Source: Cerioporus squamosus (lineage: Eukaryota > Basidiomycota > Agaricomycetes > Polyporales > Polyporaceae). Taken from it: a stretch of 14,517 nt of DNA. The stretch lies in assembly GCA_022592435.1 (NCBI GenBank), contig JABYQS010000730.1, positions 1-14,517 of the forward strand, given 5' to 3'. Of the stretch, positions 1-8,582 are shown in pieces. The notes under the pieces are model-generated. The model worked only from the letters and a program-made list of their open reading frames with translations. It was not told where the DNA came from and did no database searches. The position numbers and the translations under genes are program-made. How positions within the stretch are numbered: position 1 is the first letter of the stretch; each line of letters begins with the position of its first letter.

Positions 1-119
1 CTCCATCCCTGACGCGCCACGCGTCCTTGACACAGCAAACAACTCGGTTCAGCGAGCAACGCGCCCCTCCGAATCCCTACCATGAACGCCACAGCAGGTC
101 TCCACTGGCAGTGGGACAC

Positions 120-1028
120 CGTGTTGCGTTCCCCGACGGGAACGCCATCATCGTGCCCTCAACGTCTTCTTCCAGATACACCAGAGCGTGCTGGCGCTCC
201 ACTGCCCCGCCCTTGCTGCTCAACTCGCCAGATCGGCTGGACCATGCACGGACGTCCCGTCCTTCGTGTCGCCGACACACCTAACGACATTCGGGCGATC
301 CTTCACGTGTGTATGGGATGGAGTGAGTGATCCGGGCATACTCAACGCCTTCACTGCAGTCTTCTGACCACATCTATGGTGATGCAGCAAGCACAGTCGC
401 TCCGCCCCCGAGCCCATCTCCATCCTCTTCGGGTGGCTGCGCGTAGGCACCAAGTACGACATGAAGAAGCTCGTCGCTCGTGCCATCGACGAGCTCAAAC
501 CGCTCTTCCCCGCCAAGTTTGTCGCAATGGGACAAGCGCCACGGCCCCGAGTCCCGCCACGGCTTCAGGGATAAGGACGCGATCGAGGCCCTCAACCTCT
601 TCCAGCAGGTCGGCCGGTTCTCCCTGATCCCGGCCGCCGTGTATCGGTGCTGCCAGCTCGACCCCGCTGTGGTCCAGAACGCACCACGCGCGCAGAGTTC
701 GAGCAGTCCGGAGGGTCGCCTTCGCGTGGGCGCTGTCCGACCCCTGCATCGAGGTTGATGCACGATCTCAAGCACACGGCGGACGATGGGAAGAAGGCCT
801 GGAGCGGCGGAGACCCGCTTGACCACAGGTTCCTGGACTACATCCGCGAGCAGAGGGACACGGGCCCGGGCGGGTACGAGTCGCGCGGGGAGTTCGCGGA
901 CTGTATGGGCGCATGCGCTGTGTCTATCAGGCAGGCGCGGCAGGCGGTCGCGGGTGGTGCGTGCACGCGTGTGGGCCGACCTTCCGGCGATTGCAGGCGT
1001 CGAGGACAAGGTCGGTCATTGGGCGTAA
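120..1028 (+). pseudogene. Decayed fungal BTB/POZ domain gene
   Basis: This is a relic of an agaricomycete BTB/POZ protein, a family used for protein-protein interaction. The signature is visible only by hopping frames. FPDGNAIIV is read near 129-155, then VFFQIHQSVLALHCPALAAQ near 164-226 in another frame. GRPVLRVADTPNDIRAILHV follows from 250 in the third frame. Then come the BTB C-terminal segment LRVGTKYDMKKLVARAIDEL (about 440-500) and AIEALNLFQQVGRFSLIPAA (about 579-640). A tail ends WADLPAIAGVEDKVGHWA before a TAA at 1026-1028. At least six frame changes are needed, and no GT-AG introns that I could find remove them, so the gene is broken. Order and spacing of the blocks match an ordinary BTB gene of about 300 residues, so decay was mainly by small indels. 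Sequencing error could explain one or two shifts but hardly all. It differs in sequence from the intact BTB gene at 6624-8312. Confidence 0.72.
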
Positions 1029-1377
1029 GTATGTTGATGAGAGTTGATGCAGGGGCCGCAGCTATATCTTATGTGACTTTTTCCCTGTCTTTCTCAGCAG
1101 TACATTGTGCATCGTTACTTGGATAGGACTCATCGTGTGAAGCTGTTAGCTGGCATTTGTACGCGCATGTCCAGACGGTCTTCATTCGTAGTGGCGTGTA
1201 TCATCAAATTCGTGAACATTCCAGGATATGATTTACATGGTCAGGTACGATACAGGTATACATGTCTGAGTACGGTCCGAGTCAGGTCCGAAGAGTCCGT
1301 TCGACTGACTTCAACTTCAACTATACATCGGGTGCAAGAAGGTCGTGTATGCTCGTCATAAGGCGTAAGGCCCCCGC
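1029..1377. other. Intergenic, no gene seen
   Basis: This stretch of about 350 bases is more AT-rich than its neighbours and lies between the BTB relic and the stop codon of the minus-strand RCR-like gene. It probably holds the 3' UTR of that gene. Open frames here are short and show no family signature. A pyrimidine tract ending in tttctcag near 1085-1098 resembles a splice acceptor, but no exon could be attached to it. Confidence 0.5.
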
Positions 1378-1952
1378 CTAGTAGGGCTTCGTGTGTGCCT
1401 GGGGAGGCTAAAGGAAAGTAAGTTACCAGCCCTGGAGGTGCGCAACGTACACTTACCGCCATAAATCCGCCGGGCTGAGGAGCACTCGGGGGCGCTCCCG
1501 CGGGTGGCTGATATGCCGGCGCCGCGTTCGTGTTCCATCCACCCTGTCCAGGGCCGTTGGCGTAGCCTGTCTCCTGTGCGCCCGGTCCGTTGTTGTACTG
1601 CTTGCCACCCCACCGAGCCCGCCAAATCGTCCTCCGCCAAACCGTCCCCCACCGCCGAAGAGACCTGGGGCGGGTTGTCCGGGGCCTATGTTGTTGCGGG
1701 CGCGGCGACGGCGGAAGAGCATGCAGCAGCAGAGGCAGAAGAGGAGTCCGAGGACCACGCAGCCTGTTTCCGATGTCAGTCAGCAAGTCTGGGGATACCT
1801 CGGCGAGAGCTTGAGCTGTGGAGACGAAGCGCACCTATGACGATGCCTGCGATGGCCCCTCCCGCGATCCTTCTCGTGCGGCTGGTTCGCCTCTGCGCAG
1901 CGACGGAGCTGGCGAGGGAGAGCGCGACGGCGGTGATAGCGAGGACAGACAT
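1378..1952 (-). CDS. RCR-like small single-pass membrane protein (frameshifted or with an extra intron)
   Basis: This is a small secretory-pathway membrane protein resembling fungal RCR (Congo red resistance / chitin deposition) proteins by architecture only. The ATG at 1952 opens a signal peptide (MSVLAITAVALSLASSVAAQ). A short basic stretch follows, then a Gly/Ile-Val and Cys-rich membrane span ending CLCCCMLFRRRRARNN, then a Gly/Pro/Asn/Tyr-rich tail. Intron 1 is 1834-1764 (phase 1, inside the span). Intron 2 is 1456-1408 (phase 0) and leaves the last exon PPQAHTKPY followed by TAG at 1380-1378. Exon 2 begins in the frame of the membrane span but the tail (YNNGPG...) is in another frame. 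Either one base is missing, most likely near the CCCC at 1608-1611, or a third intron at 1613-1567 is removed, which restores the frame and gives 135 residues. With a one-base repair the product is about 151 residues. The adjacent + strand gene is a diverging paralogue. Confidence 0.7.
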
Positions 1953-2346
1953 GCTGCTGTACGAGATGTGATGAGGGGAAGGGACGACGAAGATGCTCGT
2001 CTCCCATGCTGGGGAACGTTCCTTATGAGCATACAGCTATGGGGCCGTGGAAGTTGGCAGGCCCCTGGGGATACGACATCGGCCCCATCCCTGGAGCCAA
2101 GGGAGGCCAAGGTGCGAAGCCAAACCGCCATACGCAGCAAGCGCCGGGAGGGTGCAGGGAGAGGTGACGTCATGCGTCGCGGCAATGTAAGAGACCCGCG
2201 TCACAGCCTCGCGCGGCCGAGGGCGCAGGCCAGCTCCGTGCCGCATCCGCCTCCGCCTCGGGCTGGCCATATGTAAGCTTCAGCAAGCCTCGCTCTTGTC
2301 TTCTTTCCTCCTCATTCCGCATTCACGACCCCCATTCACGACTGTC
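1953..2346. promoter_or_regulatory. Shared divergent promoter region of the RCR-like pair
   Basis: These 394 bases separate the start codons of two oppositely transcribed paralogues, so they must contain both promoters and both 5' UTRs. No coding signature was found. The clearest site is a perfect TGACGTCA at 2165-2172. Sharing one regulatory region makes co-regulation of the pair plausible, but that is inference. Confidence 0.6.
2165..2172. promoter_or_regulatory. Perfect CRE-type palindrome TGACGTCA
   Basis: The eight-base palindrome is the consensus site for ATF/CREB-family bZIP factors, which in fungi are linked to stress and cAMP signalling. It lies 213 bases upstream of the minus-strand ATG and 175 bases upstream of the plus-strand ATG, central enough to serve both. 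An 8-mer can occur by chance, so function is inferred from position. Confidence 0.4.
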
Positions 2347-3037
2347 ATGACTCTAACATCGCCGAACTCCTCTGCGACGACGCTCAACCGGCGGGCATTC
2401 GTCGTGCTGTCGCTCGCCGCGTATGCGAGCGCACAGTACTATGATCCATACTACGACAACAACGGCAATACGCCGGGACGGGTGATAGCTGGGATCGTAG
2501 TAGGTGCGTGCTGCGCTCTTTAGGCACTCGAGGTTTTTCCTGACAGCGACATGCGCATACAGCCATCTGCATCGCGATCCTCTTCCTCATCTGCTTTGCA
2601 CTCATGTTCCGCCGGCGCAGGCGTGGTCTGACCGTTCTCCCGAGCTATGCTGGGGGAAACTTCCTCGGGTCGAACACCCACGCCCCCACGCAGAACCAGA
2701 ACCAGGGGCCGTATGCCGCATACCCCATGTCCAACCAGCAGGCGTGGGGAGGCTACCAGGCGCCCCCTGGACCTCCTCCGCAGGGCGAGAATCCCCCGCC
2801 ACCGCCGTATCCTGGGAAGCCGCAGCCCTACGACGGCGAGGTCAACAGCGGATACGGATATCCTACGTCTCCTCATCAGGAGGCCCCGAAGCCTGGCGGG
2901 TTTGTCGCCCCGCAGACACAGACCCCTAGCTCTCCCGCTCCGGCCCACGTAAACGCGAATGTGAGTTTCCTGGTTCTTCGGTGATGGTAGTGGCTTAACG
3001 TCTCTCTGCGCAGTCGCCTTGGTTCCGAAGCTCCTGA
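2347..3037 (+). CDS. RCR-like single-pass membrane protein with PPxY-containing tail
   Basis: This encodes a predicted 192-residue endomembrane or plasma-membrane protein. Exons are 2347-2503, 2563-2960 and 3014-3037; introns of 59 and 53 bp have GTGCGT and GTGAGT donors. The N-terminus (to about residue 30, ending AYASAQ) looks like a signal peptide. It is followed by a tyrosine-rich lumenal stretch (YYDPYYDNNG) and one membrane span (about 42-65, GRVIAGIVV joined to AICIAILFLICFALMF). A stop-transfer RRRRRG comes next, then about 120 cytosolic residues rich in Pro, Gln, Gly and Tyr. The tail contains PPPPPY, a PPxY-type motif of the kind that recruits Rsp5/NEDD4 ubiquitin ligases. In yeast, RCR proteins have this layout and act in chitin deposition and plasma-membrane transporter sorting. 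Assignment is by architecture, not a measured match. Both introns match those of the divergent neighbour in position and phase. Confidence 0.8.
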
Positions 3038-3336
3038 GCGTATATTCGGCTTCCTTGTATCATATGGTCAGTGACGTTCTGATATCGTAGTCCCCATATA
3101 CTCCCCATACACGCCTTACGCGGCCAATAATTGTATGAGCTTTGCTGCAACCTCTTGCCAGGATGCGTTCTACATCTCGGGCCCGCGCGGACATTTGTGA
3201 AGGGTATCCTGTCACGCCGCGGCTTGGGAACCGAACATACAGTTCGTTTTCGTCGACGTCTTGTCTGTCGCGCAGCTTGTCTCTTTACCGCTACCATCCT
3301 CCCCAGCGACCCATATAGACGTTCACCGCCATCACG

Positions 3337-6096
3337 ATGGCGGTCTCCTCTCTATACATGTTGGGCTGGATTGTCCTCTTCGCACACGACTTCCTCGACG
3401 TCCTCTTCCGCAACTCTACGCGTTACCAGTCTGGCGTGCTGATGCGGACGATCCTGTCGACCTTGGTCTCGCTCTTCCTGCGCAAGGCCCTGTTGTGGCT
3501 GCTCCCGGTACGTTCTCTTTCCTTCCGTCGATTGATGCTCGTTGCTGACTCGCTCAGGACGACGCAACCACTGTGGTTTTTTGCGTGTTGGTTCTCCATG
3601 CAACGGCCCGGCTAGGGTTCAGATTGGTACGCCGCCCCGTGTTCAGCGACATTTGCGATATGGTCTCTGATGGTGGACTATATGCGGGACTGCCGATGCG
3701 CAGGTGGGACGCCTTCTTGCCGCGTCCCTCGACGCTGTCCGCAGATCATGCGCTTCAATCACCCGTCGTCCGTCGTCGAAAACTCCCACTCCTTCGCGTG
3801 CAGCCCCTGCATCTGAACACCATCCTACGAAGCAGGCAATCGGCCTCGCGGGCGAGAATATTGCTGTCCTGGACGAGTCGGACGCTGTCCGTCTGGCGCT
3901 GCTGGTATGCTCCTGTTACGAGCGTACCACGGCCCATCGCCGCCGGTGCGAGTCCACTCGCGAAGACAGCCCAAACGCCGCCGATGACGTCGACAACACG
4001 ACTGGTGGCGCTGCGTCTCGGAGGCGGCGTGAGCTTCTCGGCTTGTTCTATGCGCTCGCGTCAACTCGACTCTCTCGACCTGGCTTGGTAGGCTCGTCTA
4101 CGCCCGTTACGGTCACGCCAGCCCTCGTTCAGACCAACGCGGCGACACTGGAGTGCGACGAAAAGGCGCCGCTTGCTTCAGCAACTTCTATCCACGATCT
4201 CGTCGTCTCTGCATCGACGTCACACGGTCTGGACTCCGCACTGTCTGCGCGCACCATGCATGAAACGAACCTCGACATGTCCCTTCCTGAGCCAAACTTG
4301 CCGAACCCGTCGCTCCCGGAAGACCCCTTGCCCGCATCTATCGAGCTGGATGAGGTTACCCGCGACCGCGACCTCTTCCGCACCCGTGCGTACCAGCTCG
4401 CGTTCAAAGTGGACGACCTGCACAACCGACACTCGGAGACGCTGTGCGCTTTAGAGCGCTCGGAGGCCGTCATCGAGGAACTCCGCAGCGACAAGAGGAA
4501 CGCCGTTGTCGCGCTGGTCAGCGTCCTCTTGGCGACGTCCTCACACGGAATGCAGGATTCTCATACTGGTCCGACCCACATGATCAGCTCGAGCTTGTCT
4601 ACCATGGCGTTCTCTCCTGTGACAGTTCCTGGTGACCCGACTACCTCTCGCTCTCGCTCTGACGCCGAGCCTCCTGCCGACGCCGGTCATCTGCAGGCTG
4701 ATTCCCACTCGGAGACTACACTGACAGCCGCCATGGACGATGTGGTGCTCTACCCGCGCACGCCATCGAGGTGCTTCGACAGTCCTGCTCCGGCGGCCTT
4801 GGAGCCAATGATGGAGCCGCTGCTACTCCCGGTCGTTGACGTCGCACATTCTCTTGCCTCGCATGGTGACTTGGACGGTTCCTGGAGGAAGCGCGTGTCG
4901 CTGGCGACGTGGGCGTCGTCCCCAGCCAAGAGTCAAGCTCGAGGCCAGGAGGCGTCCACACCTGGACAAGCACCCTCGATCGCGAAGTCGCTGCTCGGGA
5001 AGCTATCGTGGCTCCGCAAGAGCGGGCGTAAGCGAGAGGACGACCACGACCAGTACGCCGCTGAAGATGAGGCCGAGGTCGAGATCAAGATTGAAGCTGT
5101 GACGGCGTTGCGCCCTCTGCCGTCCAGCTGGCTGTCAGCCACGTCTAACGCCGGTCTTGACTGCGCCCTGGAGCCTGAACTCGAAGACAGCGCAGACGAT
5201 GATGGGCAGGCCACTCTCGCGGACAGCGAGGCGGAACAATTCGTCAAGGACGGTACCCGGACACAGCACCACTCGGGCAAAGATGGCTCGATCGGCTCCG
5301 CGACCCTGCCTCCCTCGGACGACAATGGGAGTCGATCTGGTTCGCGCAGGCACTCGTGGATGCACCGGGAGACCACCCCTCAATACACCGATTGTGGTGC
5401 GTCCGAGTCGGCGGCGTGGCGCCACGGACCCGGCAACCTCGAGCGATCCAACTCGAGCGGGAGCGCGGGGATAGGGCTCCGGACGCAGCGGTCGACGACG
5501 GGCCTGAACAGACTGAGCTCCGGCCCGGGCCGTGGCCACAATGGCACTGGTCGAGCGCGCATGTCGACTGGCCCGCCGCAGATGCTCTCGGGGGCGTCGA
5601 GTAACTGGCGGGAGCGCGCGGACGGGCTCGAGGAGGAGGCTCTTCCTGCCAGTGGTGGGCGCTGCGAGACCAAGACCAAAACCGAGCACAGGCCTGGGGG
5701 AAGGCGGAGCTTCGGGTTCGGGGCGGGGACGACGAGGGCGGGCGAGATGCGCAGGCAGAACGCGCCGTACTTCCAGGGCTTCCAGGGGCAGGGGCAGGGG
5801 CAGCCGTTGCGGCGGTCGCAGAGGTGCGTCGGTCTGCATTCTCTCATGCTTGTGTGGTTTGGCTGATTGACTTGTTCCGACGGCCTTGTAGCACGATTGG
5901 ATGCGAGGTGCGCTCGTCGACTGCGACTGCTGGACTTGACGGGGACCTGCGGCGGAGGAGCAGCTTAGCGGAGAAATTGCGGACGGGCGGCGTCGCGTCG
6001 ACCGTCATGGACAATGTGTGGAACCGTCGGGCGCAGGAGCGTGCTGCTGCTGCTGCTGCGGAGGGTGGTCAACGCGTACAGGGAGTGGTGGCATAG
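3337..6096 (+). CDS. Unrecognised 854-residue protein: hydrophobic N-terminus, coiled coil, long disordered tail
   Basis: Family not recognised. Exons are 3337-3507, 3558-3626, 3704-5823 and 5892-6096; the introns (50, 77 and 68 bp) have clean GT-AG ends with donors GTACGT, GTACGC and GTGCGT, and the frame closes exactly. The ATG at 3337 is the only in-frame start and sits in a good context (cacgATGGcg). The first 85 residues hold three hydrophobic segments (SSLYMLGWIVLFAHDFLDVLF, about 35-57, and about 62-82). This suggests an integral membrane protein, with exon 2 encoding little more than one of these segments. A charged heptad-like region near residues 290-345 (DEVTRDRDLFRTR ... ERSEAVIEELRSDKR) is a likely coiled coil. 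The rest is low-complexity Ser, Arg, Gly and acidic sequence, with a GQ run and a six-alanine run near the end. The short C-terminal exon (EKLRTGGVASTVMDNVWNRR) looks more ordered. A membrane-tethered scaffold is a guess only. Confidence 0.75.
5783..5803 (+). repeat. CAGGGG hexamer microsatellite within the coding exon
   Basis: Three and a half units of CAGGGG encode alternating Gln-Gly near the end of exon 3 of the 854-residue protein gene. Being a multiple of three, it can change length without frameshift. Confidence 0.8.
6043..6060 (+). repeat. GCT trinucleotide run encoding six alanines
   Basis: Five GCT codons followed by GCG lie in the last exon of the 854-residue protein gene, twelve codons before its stop codon. 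Such runs are often length-polymorphic between strains. Confidence 0.8.
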
Positions 6097-6623
6097 GAAG
6101 CGTCTCAGAGCAGATGGGACGAGCAGGGGCGGGACCGTCGACCGTTGTCAGCCTATGGACATTGCTATCGCTTCTGTCGCCCTGTGTCGATGGTTAGTTT
6201 GTATCGTTATGTGCCTTCTTCTCTTTGTCGTCAAGCACGCTTGCCATGAGATCTCGAGTGAGCGGCGGACTGGAACGGCTCTGAAGAGACTGGCAGAGGA
6301 CCGGGTCGATACGCATTATCACTTGACGAATGCTCCGACGTGGGTACTCGATGCTGAGATCGGCGCGTCCTCGAAGCTAAGTATGTATGCGTTTGCGTTT
6401 GACATGCATGTCCTCACACGTGTATAGCCGAACACAAGAAGAGAATACGCAAATGGTACAGCATGTATGTATGCGTACGTCTGCCTAACGCAATGGCAAG
6501 ATCACATGTCGGAACACCCGCAAATGTAGATGAGCTTCGTGGCACGCGCTCATGCCATCACAGGACGGTGGACGACGACAACGTTAATAAGCAAAATCAA
6601 TCCAGGTCTCTCTGGCCACGACC
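6097..6623. other. Convergent intergenic region, no gene seen
   Basis: These 527 bases separate the stop codons of two genes that point toward each other, so they should hold both 3' UTRs. A frame continuing to 6427 contains one hydrophobic stretch (CRWLVCIVMCLLLFVV) but overlaps the last exon of the upstream gene in another frame and has no independent start or splice support. Confidence 0.5.
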
Positions 6624-8312
6624 TCAAGCATCAAGTTCATAGAACTCGATTTCGACCTGCGAAAGGAGGTTTAGTAACCTAATCATTTCTTAGGACGACC
6701 TAAGAGGAAGGAGTGCGTACCTGCGCGATCGCATCCGCAATAGCTTTGGGAAGGGATGTACCGAGTTGCACAATTCCGTTGGCGAGTACCTGACATTGAC
6801 TGGATACGCAGACGGGCCAGAAAGACTCCTGCTTGTTGCTTGTCCTCTTCAGCAAGTCGCGTGTAGTGACTTCCCAGCCCGTCCCGGTCCTTGATTCCCC
6901 GCTCGATCTTGCAGACCTCGTAGATAGGTCACCATCAGGATCTTACTCGTTTGTGGGTCGTAGTCCAGATAGTCGTAATGAGAGCCGATATTCTGCGTCA
7001 AGATCTCCCAGTCCGCTATGCCCTTCTCCAGCTGCTCCTCCACGGCCTGCACACACGCGTCGTAGTAATTCAAAAGGTGATGATATGCAAGAGCAGACGA
7101 ACGCTCCATGTGAACATTATACCACCCCGCCAAAGGCTTCTCGACAGCCTTCCTAGCGGCAGCTCTAGCTTGATCCCGGAGACCGTACTGAATCGCAACG
7201 AAGTATGCCTCGAGCGGACTCTTCTCGGCAACGGCCTCCCACTGTGCAACCACGAGGCTGTGAATCTGCGACATGTGGAGGTCACGAGAGGCGGTGAGCA
7301 TGGAGGCTAGAGATGCGAGAGAGGAGGGAAGACTGCCGGGGCCATCGTAGCAGACGTTGAGCAGGGAGACGAGGGTGTCGGAGGCAACGTCTAGATGGAG
7401 AACGGGCAGCTCAACGCCACCCGGGGCAGTGCCATCGGAGTCGACGTCATTCGCATGTGAGTTGGCGGCCCAATCCGCCTTCGCTCGGGTGAATTGCTCA
7501 CCGAGTACGGCGGAATGTAAGGTGAGAACAACCCCATGCGCGCGGTGTTGAACGCCCTCCCAGTCGCGACATTGCAGAAGAACGTCGGTAGAGGAAATGC
7601 GGGGGATAAAGCCGCCTGGCGGATGAACCACACTGCGCTGGGGCGGCCGGTCCCGACCTGAATACTGCTCAAGTAGACTGGTAAGAGACGGACTCAGGAA
7701 CCGGAATGACGCGCTAGGGGGTTCAGGCAGTCGCAGGAATTCCCGCAGGCGGAAATAGTCGCCGGCAAGGACATCGTGCAGGTCATCTCTTAGCGCGTCC
7801 TCTGCCAGTAGCTCTACCAGGACGCTCTGCGCACGCGGCTGCCGGTCACGCCTTCGAATTTCGAATGCGGCTTCTCGCGCTACGTCCTCCAGGCCTGCAC
7901 GGCATGCAGCTGCCCACACCTTGAGCGGGCTGGAAGGGATCGTAGCAAGGAGGTCCTTGGAGAGTAGGAAGACCGGCCACTCCATCTCGTACTTCAGCGC
8001 AGCCTTCAGCGCAGGGACTATGTCCGCCAGCTCGGAGAGCTGTGGCTTGAGTATGGGATAGCAGAGCCGGAGGAGGTTGTCGAGTGCCTGACTGTTTTCC
8101 GAGACATCGATGATGGGCGGCTGCGCCCTGGAGTCGTTCTCTGATTGAGGAAGCGATAGCATACTGGAGAAGATAGGTGAGGCGTAGCAGAGGATGGGTC
8201 TGTGGACGTAGAAGTCGATGAGATCCGAGGTACGAAGGATGATATCTGCAGAAGGATCGTCGAATGGATGGGATGCCTTGGAGGGCGTTATGGCCTGAGG
8301 TTGGTCTGTCAT
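6624..8312 (-). CDS. BTB/POZ domain protein with a second BTB-like segment
   Basis: This is an intact agaricomycete BTB/POZ protein of 515 residues, presumably a protein-interaction factor; its partners are unknown. Exons read down the minus strand are 8312-6947, 6869-6721 and 6656-6624. The introns (6946-6870 with donor GTAAGA, 6720-6657 with donor GTACGC) restore a single frame, and the total length divides by three. The first BTB domain covers about residues 16-120: FDDPSADIILRTSD, DFYVHRPILCYASPIFSSML, then IDVSENSQALDNLLRLCYP. A second, more divergent copy covers about 238-345: STDVLLQCRDWEGVQHRAHG, LTLHSAVLGEQF, then LHLDVASDTLVSLLNVCYDG. The C-terminal exons give TTRDLLKRT ... ESFWPVCVSSQCQVLANGIV ... 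AIADAIAQVEIEFYELDA. The ATG at 8312 begins MTDQPQA just before the first domain. The first intron has no obvious branch site near its acceptor, so its 3' end is the least certain point. A GTAAGT at 8397-8392 could mark a 5' UTR intron. Confidence 0.85.
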
Positions 8313-8418
8313 GTCGGCGCGATGCTTGTTAGAGAGAGGGCGATATGGCGGAGTAGAGCAACAGGCCCCCAGCTGAAGTGATACTGAAATGACTTACCGC
8401 AGCATACAGGTCAGCGAA

Positions 8419-8452
8419 CCAATACCGTAGCGTGTGCCCATCCCACCACGTG
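8419..8452. promoter_or_regulatory. CCAAT box and CACGTG E-box upstream of the BTB gene
   Basis: CCAAT (8419-8423, + strand) and a palindromic CACGTG (8447-8452) lie 107-140 bases upstream of the BTB start codon. These are consensus sites for the CCAAT-binding (HAP) complex and for basic helix-loop-helix factors. They fall within the only intergenic stretch (8313-8582) available for this promoter. Functional use is inferred. Confidence 0.3.
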
Positions 8453-8534
8453 TGAAATAAGTATATCGGGTCGAATCAGTGCATGCAGGCGGGCGGCTCC
8501 CAGGAGCCTGAAGATTCCTTAAATCTAGGTACTG

Positions 8535-8551
8535 CCGGGTCCGTGACCCGG
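8535..8551. repeat. Perfect 7-bp inverted repeat with 3-base spacer
   Basis: CCGGGTC, then CGT, then GACCCGG, forms a perfect inverted repeat. It could fold as a hairpin in the 3' flank of the HET gene, or be a dyad protein-binding site upstream of the BTB gene. The GC-rich background makes chance occurrence possible. Confidence 0.5.
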
Positions 8552-8582
8552 TTATGCTAGTATGAGCGCCGTTATGCCCGAC

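Noticed and set aside
5135..5839. 234-residue minus-strand open frame
   Set aside because: It is an antisense shadow of the 854-residue gene, whose frame is supported by exact splice joins at both ends.
6014..6427. 137-residue + strand frame with a hydrophobic segment
   Set aside because: It overlaps the last exon of the 854-residue gene in another frame and has no independent promoter, splice or family support.
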